Shown here in pieces: positions 11,213 to 24,697 of a DNA stretch of 64,000 nt. The stretch lies in contig JABMCL010001079.1 in the NCBI GenBank assembly GCA_018857735.1, positions 485,001 to 549,000 on the forward strand, in the 5' to 3' direction. The stretch's first letter is position 1. Each line of letters opens with the position of its first letter. The notes under the pieces are model-generated. The model searched no databases. It was not told the origin of the DNA and saw only the letters and a program-made list of their open reading frames with translations. The DNA is from Alviniconcha marisindica (Eukaryota > Mollusca > Gastropoda > Provannidae). A program made the translations under genes and the position numbers.

Positions 11213-14200
11213 TATGAGAACACAACCACCGCAGTATATTTCACTTTATACACATTTATACAATTCAGTCTATACAAGGTTCTACATCATGCAAACCGTA
11301 TTCATGTGCTTATTATGTAAAGGTAAATCAGATTTTTTTTTTAAATTATAGAAAAACAATGAAATGGTGGCACAGGAGTACTGGTGGCACGCAGACTTTA
11401 AATAAGTGTCATATAATATTCTACAGCATGAATGGCATGGGACAATGTGCATAACAAGATGAGCAGACATTCCATTTACTCTCATTCAAAACAGGCAAAT
11501 TTACATTCCTTTTTTCTCTTAAGACCAAGGTTACTAGAACAGGTACAGAAGTGTGAAGTTCAATGGTGGTTATCAATATCATTCTACAGAGATTCACAGA
11601 CCTAGTTTCTCAGAAGAAAACAAGCATGGAGGTGGCTGTTTTTTCCACTAAACCAAAGTACCTGTCAATTGTCTGCAATAAAGCTCACTATTAATATACA
11701 TAATTTTGTGCATGACCTTATCTGTGTAAAGCAACCAAACAAATGTTTTAATGCAATCCAATCTGAAACCATCCTTTCCACTGATGCCTATTCAAATTCC
11801 TTAACTGACTGAACATAGCACAGTAACCTGGGTATCAGGATTCTATAAAATGATGGGCGAGTCTGCTCATAAACACGCACCATATTACAATATAACTTTA
11901 CAGCTTCCCAAATTGCCTGTCCTAGCACTGTGCTGATACCCAAGCCAAACGCAAGAATTAAAAGTGCCCCAATCCTGGTGTCTTAGCTTCTGCAGTTGCT
12001 GAACTTCTGAAATCAGTGAAGCACTCCTAGTCCTGCACAACTAGTTGCAACTGGTTAGGCGCCATGCATCTGTCAATCTAGAGTCCCGTTGCTAAATAAC
12101 AAACCTGAAGGTTGGCCGCCAGAACCCAGTATCCAACATAGGTGTGTAGTTCTGGGCATCAACCCTCTTAATGTAATGTTAGCAGAATGATGCCACAATG
12201 ATCACACACAAGTTCAATTGGAGCCCCTTCAGGTATTATCAGTGCCTTGCTAATTTCAGTTACAACTTCACACCAGCCCAATAAAGAGGATTAACCCAAC
12301 AATGTTAATGTTGCTTTGGACATGGAGAATAAACAGCACACTTGCTTGAACATACATAGCATCTGTTCAGGACATCACTGAGAACCAAAACACACATGTT
12401 GTGTAAACAGTGTTACACAGCACTTGAAAACTTAGGAAGAGTACAAATGTGCTCCAATTCACTGCGTTTGAAAAGACTGCATTAAAAATTTCAAACCCAA
12501 AGAACAGTACGGTCAATGCATGTTAAAGATTATGCTGCCCTTGAAAACTAAAGAGTACTGATGTAGCGTAGAACCCTTGTTTTCAAACTACCTTAAAAAT
12601 CGATTAGAAGTGGATGTAAAAGATGGGTGGCCCCTGATGTAGGGTTTGTTAACTTTGATCCAAAAAATGTACCGGATGTTAATGCTCGCCACAGGTTATA
12701 TTGCAGTTAAATAGTTAAAAAAACTAAAATGGAGGATTTTCTATGGAGAAATTCTGTCACCCCCAACTACAGCTATGGTCAGTGGCTGGCTTTCATTGGG
12801 GAAAGAACCTCAGTTTCATTTCCATGCAGTAAATTCCCAAAGAACATTGCATTGCAGAATATCTCAACCCATAAAATCAAATTCATAGGAATGGCTGAGC
12901 AGCACTTATGACTTATGCTTAGGTGTGTATGGACATGATGATGGAAGGGACAGCAACAAAGAGGGTTAGCCCACTCAAGCGACAGTCTATCAGCAATAGC
13001 GGCATAAGAAACTCCATTTGAACAATACCTAATTGAGCGACAGCCTGACAGAACAAGGTCTATGACAGAGCAATAGCCTGTCCTAGTGAGGTCCCACTCA
13101 CAGACACCACACAGACGCAAGTACTTCCATGTGGACGATGTCTAGCACATCTTCAGGAACAGTACAAGCAGGGTAACTTTACAAATCAACGGTTTCCATC
13201 TTTTGTGTGGCACAGTGTACCATTTTTGAGCGAACAAATAATGTTGTGTGATGTTCAAGTTGACTGATATGGCAACGGGTAGGGAGGGTGTTCCAATGCA
13301 ACTTTCCAATTACTACTTTGTATTGCCTTGTTTGTAGTATTTTGACTTTTATCTGGCTGTGTTAGATAAATCAGTTGTGTGCACAATCAAGTGAATGCAT
13401 GTGTGCGTGAGCTAAAATGAAACTGAAACAAAATTGAAATAAAGCAATTTCGAGAAATTAAAACGTCAAGGTTTTCACCAACAAGAGATAGTATAATTAA
13501 TGATATAACAAAGCTACACTTAACAGAGACAAACCTATAGACTTCAGATGGGATATCGCTCTGCTGGACAATTTCTCTGCTGCTCACTTGGGTATTGCTC
13601 AAACTTCATTGCTTAAGCACTTATCATGCATATATGGATGTTGCTAATATTGGCCATACCCCTATATACAACTTATTATGTTGTCCGCATGCACAGTTTG
13701 ATCACCAAAAGCATACATACACAGACCCTAGTAGGATGGGTACATCATGAATAGCATATTTTCAAATATCTAAAGCCTTTTTTTGTATGTGTTGAAGCAA
13801 ACTAAAAAGCAACAAAGCTGGTTGCAAGTCAAAGAAATGCACTCTGGAAGCCATGATCACATTTCCCACTAATTCAAAATTACAATGTAAGTGAGACAGG
13901 ACAGAGACAAAAACGGAAGAGAGTGAACAACTTGGTACTACCATGAAGTACCAAGCTAGCAGTCTCGCGAAAGGGCAAACACAGGCTCGTATAACAAAAA
14001 AGTCAAACCTGCCTTAGCAGCAGCACAAGCAAAATACAGGTCTGTACATGAAATGGCCAGCATCACAGATTAGCAACAGGTATTTAATGTTACTCACACA
14101 GACAGGGAAATGGAGCCAAACCTGCCTAAGGGGCCACTCCTAGCGTTAACTTTAACATGCACCTTCTGTGCACACCCAAGTTTTGTTCCTTTTTTCTCTC

Positions 14201-14702
14201 TGTCTGTCTGTCTGTCAGGCTTTGCCTGTGCATAGCATACCCTGTGTTCAAGCCACTGCATTCTGTTACATAGAAGAGTCACCTGAGGCAATGCCCGGGA
14301 GTATTTTCCCAATTATTTACCAAACAAGATTTAAAGACTGACTTGCATACCTGCCTGAATTACGCTCACAGTGAAAGGCATCAAAGTCTGACATTTTAAC
14401 TAGAGCTTTAGGGACCCCACAGGCAGGTTTGACAATGCAAACATAACCGGTTTCACAAAGGGACAGACAAGCAGCATTAACTAAAGCCACAGGTTAGCAA
14501 GGTCAAACTCAAATTTGTGAATGTTACCAACTCAAAAACAAATCCATCAAATTTGAATCCAATCCTTCTTCACATAAACCATGTCTGCTGAAATGCCCAG
14601 CTGTTCATCGCTGCTGTCATCACATAAATTGTTTATAGTACACTTCTGAACAGTTAAGTATCTGGTAATAAATTATACAAGTCCACAGCCTGGCACAATT
14701 CC

Positions 14703-17700
14703 TCATCGGAACTCATACACTGGTATGCTTTTCTCCTTCACATGTGTCAGGTTGAGGGACTGGTACCTGTATCAAATACAAACACTGTGGATTAAAAGAG
14801 GTTTAACGAAATACATTTGTCCAGATTCATTTTCCATTATTTATCTAACCAAAACATAAAGCTGCAAAAAAGAAGAAAGAATGATAAATATATATTAACA
14901 GATTTACATAGTTTTTATCTGTAACTTGCAGAACATATATATCCATAGTTAATTAATTAGTCAGTATATTTATATGAAGAGCAAATACTTCATTCACTCA
15001 CAAACTCAAATCCAAAATGGAGAAAATTTCATTTCTATTCAATTCTAACTTTAGAAAACAACTAGTAAAATTCAACAAAAGTTATTCTTGGGCAGAGCTT
15101 TTAAGATCCAGACAGATTATATATACATATTATTCACTAACATTTTGTCTTTCTTTTGTTGTGCTTGAAGTTTATAACCTTTTTTTTTTTTTAATATGTT
15201 TTTTATAAAAATTTCCCCATGCACTAAAACACACGTGCATTCAGATTTTAGCCATACCATTCTGAGCTTCTGTGATAATAATAGCCCTCAATGGTTGCTG
15301 TAGTTTTCTGGAAGCATATGTAATAAAAGCCTGCAAATGAAGCTCCACTGATGTCTTTAATTGTGTGGTCTGGCACCAAGAAGTGTTCCTGCAAAGTAAA
15401 TTTAATAATTAATCATACACAATGTGGTACAAACAATATGTAAGAAACTGCAAATTTCAAGATGCTCATATGTTTCCAACATGCCAGTCTAACTTCTATT
15501 TCTAAACAAGTAACCCCAACTAAACATGGAGACAATTTTAACTAAAAAGCCAAATCAACAGGCAATACCCACATTTAGTCCTGTCAGTTCATGTCTACAA
15601 ATGTCACACACAGGCAATGCATTTACATGAAACTGGTTATGTCAAATAGTTCACTTTCAAAATTATATTTGTCTATGTTCACGTGAACATGCACACAAGC
15701 ACATGAAGAAAGCTCTCAAACACTCTAACAATATTGATTTTGTGCTGTGCACTGTAATTTCAATTAACTCCACATAGGCAGTTGTACTTTAGTACTTATC
15801 CGTTTTCTTCTGTTGACCAGCCAGTCGTCTGTTTGACTATTTTGTCTCTACTGGGGTTTACACTTATGGGTCAAGAAAAAGATATCTCCCCACCCCTACC
15901 ACCCCACCTCCCAAACAAAACAACAAAACAAAATCTACAGGTGCTGGCTGGCCCTTGACACAAAGGAGTGAAAAAGCGTGGGCCACTGCTAGTGCTACTT
16001 CTGGTGACAGTTCACTCCATTCCTTTATAGTTCCTGAAAATAAGTCAAAACCATACCAGATTTGGCACTCTATTTGTACAAACTGTTCATCATGGATCAT
16101 CTGTGGTTGCCAGTTTGTGTACCACCAGAATTTATTCCAGGTCTAATCTTCACTGACAATGTAGTTTTTCACCTTCCCTCGTAAGTAGCATGAGTCAACA
16201 GATTTCTTTTCTGGTTGAAACGTAACATAATCTTTGTACTACAAGTACAGCGTAAACCTGTCTGCTTACACTCTGTTCGCATGATTAGATGCAGAATGTG
16301 TATGTGCATGAAAAATGTTCAGCCATAACTTTCACAAATATCCAGCTAGGAAGTAAGGAACATACACACTTATGTTATCTATAGTACAAATTCACAATGA
16401 CAAAAAAACAGAAAGGTTTACACAAACACTTGAACAAGCTGAAGTTAGAAATGCAAAATACCACAGGCACTTCTGAAATCCCATAAAACATGCAAGTCCT
16501 GAATAAAAAGTGCTACAGTCAAGCTTAATTTTTTTTTTTTTTAATGATCCTTGCCCAGATGGGTGTCATCCTGATCATACTTTTCCAAGAAACGCTCAAC
16601 TTGTGTGACATCATGTGCAGCTGCGGTAAGGACGGCAAAGGAAGTGTTGGATGCAATCTGAGGTCAACATAAATACCATTAAGTGTAACTGCATGAATTG
16701 TGTCATGAAACAGATTTTACAAACAACAGACATTACCTTCCACCTCATGAAGACAAAGTCTGTCTGCTCCAGCTCATCATAATCGAAAGTGTCTGAGTTG
16801 AATGTCTTCGAAAAGTTGTAGAAAGACAGAAACTTGCCCTGAAAACACACACATGCAAAAATCATTACTAAATTGTAATGACATTAAACATCTGTTTAAT
16901 AATCTGTCATGGTTACATCTCTTAGTCTTACTGTACAAAAGCTTTTTGAAAAGCACAACTTGCAATGTTACCTTTTTTGCAGGTACCAATGACACTCCTA
17001 TTTGGCGACAGTAATTGAAACTAATGAATCATAAACTTGTGGGCCTTAGCAGTTTATGCTTGAGGGAATACATCAAATGGGTGCTGATGAGAAGAGCATG
17101 CAGTAAAAACAGGAACATGCTCACCAAAAGAAGCATGCTCACCAAAAGAAGACAGGTCACAGATGCAGAAAACAATGCACTATAACATTTCCACAGATGT
17201 CTTCATCAGCAAAAAATATAAGTAACTGATACTAATGCAGAATAAAGATAGAAGAAAGAAAAAAAGAGGCAAAAGAAACACACTTGAAGAAGACAGAGAG
17301 TTACTGAAAATGAAGGGGAATTATTTAGGAGTAGAAATTAAAGATAAACAGGGAAAAGGGCAGGTTAGAATGGAAGGGATGATAAATATGAATGTGCATT
17401 CACCCACACCCTTACCCAAACTAAACACGTATTCACGCCCACCCACCCACACCACCACCACCAAGAAACAAACACCCACAAAACAAGCATGAACTTTCTA
17501 TTTCTCCAGTCAAGTTACACATGTATTTGAAACAACAAAATGGATATTAAATTAAAATAAGCTCTCATGCACTGATATAGTACATAGTACCCAATCTCTG
17601 GATGATGTGGGGCTCCATGTCTTTACACTTAAAGGAGTCATCCTGTACCTGCCACAGCCCTTTAACTCTTAATCTTATGTCAGTGGAGGTGGAATGTTCA

Positions 17701-18513
17701 ATGTATTATGCAAGACTACAGGTTTGCTGTGGTGGTGGCTGATATCAGCCAGATGCTTGGCAAAACAAACCGCCAGACTGTCTCACCTACGTATCATTCC
17801 ATAGGACTGACAACTGACAGCATACATCATCACCATACCCAGTTAACATGTTTTTGCTTAATGTAAAGCAATGTCCAAGCCAAGAGATTAAGCACTGTAC
17901 TAAACTGCATGAAGTTCATACCATTAACCATAATAACCAAATATTTAAGCCTGAGATGACCCTATCACTTTGTGCAATGCTGACAGAATGTTTAAATCCA
18001 AACATAAACCATATAATTATATGAATGGGTGGACTCATTTGACTGACTGCAAATAGACATTTGTGTGTTGATTATACATATAAATAATTAAAACATTATC
18101 AAAATATTGCGAATGAATGCAAAATTTACCCAATGTTTTCTGTCGACATCTTCATCTGCATCCCACTTTCTGGTTAAAAAGGGGTGTTTTTTGCTGATGA
18201 TCTCTCCATCAAAGAAAGTGGTCAAGGTAGGAAACTCCTCTGTCAACCCTTTGATTTTCAGGTAGCCACACAGGTAAGAATTTGCATGGTCCACATGCTG
18301 CAAATAAAACAAAATGGGTGCAGTCACAAAATTATGTATACTGCAGTTTCTGTCTTCCTCCTGATAAAGACAAAAGAGATAACATAAGCATGTAAGTTTT
18401 TGTAACATAAAATAAATCATAAATAACAAACAAAATTCCCTGATTGCTTTTAAATTTTAATGCACAAAAATAACACCCACTGTCTAATGTCAGTACAAAA
18501 CTTTGTACCTGAC

Positions 18514-18588
<75 letters not shown>

Positions 18589-18806
18589 ATATAGTGACAA
18601 GGATATGGGTCTGTATAATGAGGTCTTGCACAGACATACATATGATATTTTAAATATGCTGAAACTAGATGGATAACAGCAGACAGTTCCATTATAATTA
18701 ATAATCAAGATTATAAAAGGGAACACTTATTACAATAAATATTATTACTCTCAATTTTAAATGACCCCACCCAGACATGCCTACTGATCAATGGTCATGC
18801 CTCACA

Positions 18807-18875
<69 letters not shown>

Positions 18876-20074
18876 TAGGCAGTTGGTTCATTCATCACAC
18901 CATCAATGAATTTCCAATCCAGCAATACCACTGACAACCAATCAAGTTTATATATATATATTTTTTATATATAACTATAAGAAAAAGAAAAGCAAACGCT
19001 CACTTAACTAAATCAAAATCCATTTAAAGGGAATTGCCTTATACAGTTATTACCAGACTGGTAGTAATAATTCATCATAGATCAGCCTTTTTTTCTATAT
19101 ATATAAGTCAAAGAAAAAGAAAAGCAAATGCTCACTTAACTAAATCAAATTCCATTTGAAGGGAATTGCCTTATACAGTTAGTACCAGACTGGTAGTAAT
19201 AATTCATCATAGATCAGCCTTTTCTCTTTTCATTTTAATGGGGGGTTTTAATATAATAAATTTTTTTATAACTTCCTGTCGCTTCCACTTCCAGTTCCAC
19301 TGGTGTTGCCACCTTCACATTTCCTGTTGATTTTATATAAAATTACTACAATGACATTCAGTCTTGATAGTTGATAAGTCATTGTGGTGCAAATATCTCA
19401 TGACATCAAAGTTCAGATTCAGAATCAATGCTATTTATAAATGATATGATGGAATTCTGTTCTTCATATTTTGAGGGGCCATAATCAAATGGCTTATTCT
19501 GTTCATAATGATGTCATGTACACAAGTACACACAGTCCCATAAGGTGTCTGCCCTATTATTAGTGTATTAAGAAGAATATGAAGAAGAAGAAGAACTACA
19601 AGAAGAAGAAGACCAAGCCTAAAATTTAAAAAAAAATGACAATACACTGAGTAATCCCTTATTTTTTATACTCAAATATAATACTTTTAACACTTACATC
19701 ATAATTATTATATGATCAGATTGACAGATGATCATTAACAGAAGAAAAAGAAAAAAATGCATGCTGAAAATTGTTGATCATTCATTGTCTCATGTCTGCA
19801 AAGACGGCACTACAAACCCGTCGCACTATTGTAGTTCTAAACTTTAGCTGTACATTATAAGTTTATTCATAAGGATAATAAATATTATTGATAAGCCAAC
19901 GACAAAGTTGTGCAGACTGCTAGATACCTGAAGGACAACCTCCACGTCATAGGAATTGCCTTTGCTTTTCTGGTAACCAGTGAATCTAGAACCGTTATAC
20001 AGTAAGGTTGACTGGAAGCCTGGAATTCCCGAGTTTGCTGGAGGAGGTGGGTCGATTGTTGTAAGGCCTGGCAT
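14703..20074 (-). CDS. GID4: GID4, substrate receptor of the GID/CTLH E3 ubiquitin ligase
   Basis: GID4/Vid24 recruits proteins with N-terminal proline (Pro/N-degron) or related ends to the CTLH ubiquitin ligase. Exons in transcript order: 19928-20074, 18130-18297, 16737-16838, 15258-15388, 14703-14766. All junctions are GT/AG and phases close, giving 203 aa. Near-invariant family blocks are visible: [77 protein letters not shown] and [18 protein letters not shown]. Residues corresponding to human Glu237, Tyr258, Tyr273 and Gln282 of the degron pocket are all present. The start chosen is the first in-frame ATG (20074), giving [12 protein letters not shown], which resembles the human MPVRTECPPP start. 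Frame continues upstream only to a TTG, so a longer N-terminus is not supported. Divergent from ATPAF2. Confidence 0.97.
18515..18585. repeat. (AT)n microsatellite
   Basis: An AT run of about 70 bp in GID4 intron 1. A separate (AC)n of about 64 bp follows at 18807-18871. Confidence 0.95.
18977..19222. repeat. Tandem duplication of about 130 bp in GID4 intron 1
   Basis: A block beginning AAGAAAAAGAAAAGCAAA and ending CATCATAGATCAGCCTTTT occurs at about 18977-19091 and again at 19107-19222 with only a few differences. The two copies are separated by a TATA-rich spacer. Confidence 0.9.
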
Positions 20075-20223
20075 GATGATGTCCAAATCTACATGACGAG
20101 CCACTCGACCGTCTCTGTTGAGGTTGAGCCCAGCAATGGTGAAACAAAGAGGTTGATTGGCCAAATTCAACGGCTTCGAAACATCAACCAATAAGAATTG
20201 TTGTTAAAATCACACTTTGCAAG
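20075..20223. promoter_or_regulatory. Bidirectional promoter shared by GID4 and ATPAF2
   Basis: Only 149 bp separate the two divergent start codons. The interval contains a CCAAT box (20188-20192). The ATPAF2 start lies in CAAGATGGCTGC (20220-20231), which matches the TISU/YY1-type initiator SAASATGGCGGC at 11 of 12 positions. No TATA box is evident. The head-to-head arrangement is seen directly; promoter activity is inferred. Confidence 0.75.
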
Positions 20224-22112
20224 ATGGCTGCGCCCATGGTTTGCTCTGCAATGAGAGTGTTTTCGCGATCTTTTCAGCTCGCGAAGATTTTTACAAAACA
20301 GACAAGCCTAGCTCCAGTGCAGAATGCAAGCATACGGCATTATATGAATGTCAGAGGTGCGTCTATACCGTATTTTAAATGCAGCTGAACTGACGTTTGG
20401 AGAAGCTGCATAGTATCGTTAAAATGACATTGCCATTTCACGATTGCGTGTCATGCCCTCAGGGCTCTGTTCGTCTCTTTTTTTCTGCCCCCCCCCCCCC
20501 CCCCTTCCCCCACCCTCAGCCCCCACCCAAGAGCTGTTCACTATCTTTTTCTTTCGTTCTTCGTGATAATGCACTGGAGTGAATAATGCACTATGCTGCT
20601 ACAGCAAAAAAAAAAAAAAAAAACTTTGCTAAAAATTTTGAAAACCAACAACAACACACACACACACACAAAACAACAACAACAACAACAACAACAACAA
20701 AAAACATGCCACTTGTCAAAATCCTCAAAAAGATGAGGGTGGACATTACCAAAACTGAAAGAAGAATGTAAACCTGTCTATCCAGTCACACTGGTGTTTT
20801 TTCTTGGTGCTTCCCTAGTTTAAGAACTGGATAATTGCTACACTTGGCAGAAAGAAACAAGTGTGCATAGATGTATTCTTTTTTCCAACTTCAAAGTTTA
20901 TCTTATGTGTTTTATTGTGATGTTTTCACAAATTTATTTTTGTCAACAGAGTTGAAAAGATTCTACAAAAATGCCACAATTGCAACAGCAGATGGTAAGA
21001 TATAAAATATGTATTATATATACCCCTTTCATGTGGGTCAAGATGCAATTGTAAATGATAGGTTTTTGATACCAGCATTGATTAATGTTTATTGCTGACC
21101 AGGCAGGAGGAGGGTTATAAATTGATATTATGCATTTTTATCTTTATCAGTTCATGTCAGGTTTAGTTAACTTTAGCCTTGTAATCAAATTTTAATATTT
21201 CAATGGTGCCAGAAAAATAAAACTGGCATGTTCTTGGCAAAAAATAAAATAATTCCAGTTCAGATTTTGTGTGATTGCCTTGCAGTTGCATAATATGTAA
21301 TATTAATAATAATCATATATATATATATATGTTATATATAGTATTGATATGACCATGAACATGATAATATTCAGGGGAGGTAATTGATGCATTTCCTGGC
21401 CTAATAGTAATAGGCCACAAAAATCTTAATGCTGGCATTTTCACATGCTGCTGTTAAGAGAGGTCTTAAAACTTTGTGAATATAATCATTATAATTTTAT
21501 GGAATTTTGCTCATTCATGCCAAGTTTGATAACCTTGACTCATTTTCAAGATCACAAGATTCACAGTAGTTAAAATCCATACAACTGACTGATTTTGAAT
21601 ATTATGTATAATCTAGTATATTTATTGTGTGTTGACTGTTGTGTCTGTATGTGTACGCATGTGTGCACTGCATGTGAGCATAGATCATGTAGCTATACGA
21701 GCTTTAATGTGAGTCATTTCACAATGTTTGTGTGCAGGTTTTTTACTGCTCTGTGCTTATTTTGCTCAAATGTTTTATGTACATGTATGCATTTTTGTTG
21801 ATCATGTAAAACACAGTGTGCTCACCCCTGTCATTGACATATGACGCTATAGAAATGACTGCCATTTTTTTATTTTTTTATTGTTGTTGTTAATGTTATT
21901 ATATTTTCAGGATGGTATGAAATCAATCTGGACAAACGGAAGTTACGCACGCCAGCAGGAAATCTATTTCGAGTGCCCAATGAAGCATTGGCTCTGGCCG
22001 TGGCAACAGAGTGGAATGGTCAAGAAAAATTAGTCAAGAGACATAAAATGCACTTGGTGAGCTTTGTTGTAATATAATTCTGTGTCTTGTGTGTGTGTGG
22101 TGTGTGTGTGTG

Positions 22113-22144
<32 letters not shown>

Positions 22145-23310
22145 TGTAAAAGAATATTTATAAAGTGCCTATGTACACCTGTTACCTAATGTCAGCCCAA
22201 GGCACATAATACAAACCAGTGGAGTCAACGAAAGTGAACAGAACTAAGAAAACGCACATGCACACACATACACACGTACACACAAACACATACATGCACA
22301 CACATGTGCACGCGCATACAACCACATGTGTAGGCCATACAGTGCATGTGCAGAACATGGGCATGGTTTTGATTTCAGTGTCCATAGTTATTGGCCAGGT
22401 CATGACCAGGTGGTGACCTGTGCTGACTTCCTTGTTTCATTCTCATGTTCCATTTTCCACTGCTTGTTCACAGTCTTGGGGAAGAGAAGGTTTGTTTTCA
22501 AATCACCTCCTTTCTTGGGTTTGGCTAGTCCACTTCATCTACTCTTCCCTGGATTATTTCCCTTGATCCATCAGTAAAATCTCAACAGCATCATTTTCTG
22601 TAGCAAATGTTTTTTGTTTTTGTTTTTAGTGTTTTGGGGGTGCTGGAATCATTCATGACCAACGTAACCCTTTCTCATCCAGGCTTGGAACTGGCACTGG
22701 TCAAGTTTAGGTATTCCTATGTTGTTCCCCCCCCCCCCCCCCCCCCCCCATCCATTTTTATTTTTATTTTTTAAAAGAGAACAAAAAAGAATAAACAATC
22801 TTGATAAGTGATATTTAACCACTGTTTTATGTTGAATTTCATCTGAAAGAAGGTGGGTTTTATATATATATATATATATATATTTTTTTAATGGGGGTTT
22901 AATTTTCTTTTCTTTTCCAGTCACATAAAATATAAACTTACACTGTGTTACAGAACTATAATAAATATTTGCACTGTAGTGTTTGAAAGTGTTTATATTC
23001 ACATATATTTATTATTATACATTGCTGTGTTTTTTTAGAGGCCTGTACTTTAACATTAATGATCTTTTTGGTCATATTTCTTTTTCTTTCCCAAGACAAA
23101 TCTCTGCAATACATCCATTGACAATCCACTACGAAAAACAAGAGATGACCTGACAGAGTCTGTTGTGCATTTTCTGGAGACAGACACATTATGGTAAGGT
23201 TGGATTAAAACAAACAAACAAACAATCACATGTATGCTAGCACTATGCATACTTACACAAATACATGCATTCATGTGTGCGCACACACACACCACGCACC
23301 TGCAGGCATG

Positions 23311-23343
<33 letters not shown>

Positions 23344-24665
23344 CACACATGCATACGCACACACTCAAAACATGGATGATCTCTTATAAAAAATAGCCTT
23401 GCCAAAGGTTGAAGTGTAACAGTTGTTTCCAAACTGATTCATGCTGAGTCATACAAATGTTTGTGTAAAAACAAAAAGGTTTCCATTAAATTCATAAAGT
23501 GTGAATTTTAGCTTGAGACTTGGAAATTTTAAGAAAATAGAGAGAAAATTCAGTCAGGTAAAATAAAATATTACCTTTATTGAGAATATCATCACCTGCA
23601 CATGTGAAAAGGGATTTTTGAAATGTATTTCACAACTGGAAAGGCAAATATGTTTTAAGTAAATGATTTTCTGACACAAATTGCCAATAATAATTATTAT
23701 TCCAGAGGACATAATGTGCATCCCACCCAATAAACATCACAACATTTGCCAGAAAATTGTTCAAGTGTGTTCCCATTATAGTATTTTGGTTTATCTTGAT
23801 GTCATGAAGATTTGTGTTCCAAGGAGATACATTTTGCATTTTCTTTCACTGTATCCAGTTTTCTCTCAGTGTTTTTTAAAAGTAAACATGGCTTTAGTTC
23901 CGTGTTGATAATCTCAATTCCTGCTGCAACTGGGTACACTTTCGCCAGTTACAGAATGGAAGAGCCAACAGAACTACAGGAACTGCAGACAGCAGAGTGG
24001 GAGCCTATACTGCAGTGGGCATGTGACAGGTATCGCATTTATTTCTTCATTTCTTTTGCATGAAAAGTGAAAGCACCAGCAGTTTAAAAGAACAAGAGCT
24101 GAACGACAAAGACAACAGCAACAACAATTCAGTTTATAGTTATACTGATGCTGAAAAAGCACCTGGTGAGTATTTAGCTATGCGCACTCTTTGCATATTG
24201 CATTCATTTCTTTCGCATGAAAATTTAAAACACCAGTAGGTTAAAAGAACAAGAGCTGAATGACAAAGACAACAGCAACAACAACAATTCTGTATATATA
24301 CTGATGCTGAAAAAAGCACCTGGTGAGTATTTAGCTGTGTGCACCCTTTGCTGAAATTTGTATTCTGGCTAGTGCACCAAAACTTGAATTTCTGTTGTGC
24401 GTAACATGGCTTCTTGTTCAGAGTGGTAGAACTAAAAGAGAAGAAAATTCTTAATCAAGGATTTTGTTTCCGAATGGCCTGTTGGTTTTATGTTGAATTT
24501 GAAAACATTTCACATGGCTGGCTTCACAAAACACCATCAAGAGTCATGACTCACCGATTGCATGCCTCAGCCTCTTTTAAGTTTGTCATAAGAAGTACAA
24601 GCTGATGATTCCTGATGTGTGGGTGTGTGCGTGCATGTATGTGTGTGTGAGTGTGGGTGTGTGCA

Positions 24666-24697
<32 letters not shown>

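Larger units (their letters stand above)
9690..14702. other. BUB1B-GID4 intergenic region, probably including the GID4 3' UTR
   Basis: No coding exon is recognised here. From 9690 to about 10400 the sequence is probably BUB1B upstream DNA. AC microsatellites lie at about 10325-10366 and 11083-11152. From about 11200 to 14702 the sequence is mostly unique and lacks microsatellites, consistent with a long 3' UTR for the minus-strand GID4 gene. A minus-strand AATAAA (TTTATT at 11207-11212) could end it. The 3' UTR extent is inferred. Confidence 0.5.

Noticed and set aside
20075..20191. Longer GID4 N-terminus reading to 20191
   Set aside because: The upstream end is a TTG, not ATG, and lies 33 bp from the divergent ATPAF2 start. 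The ATG at 20074 matches the family start better.
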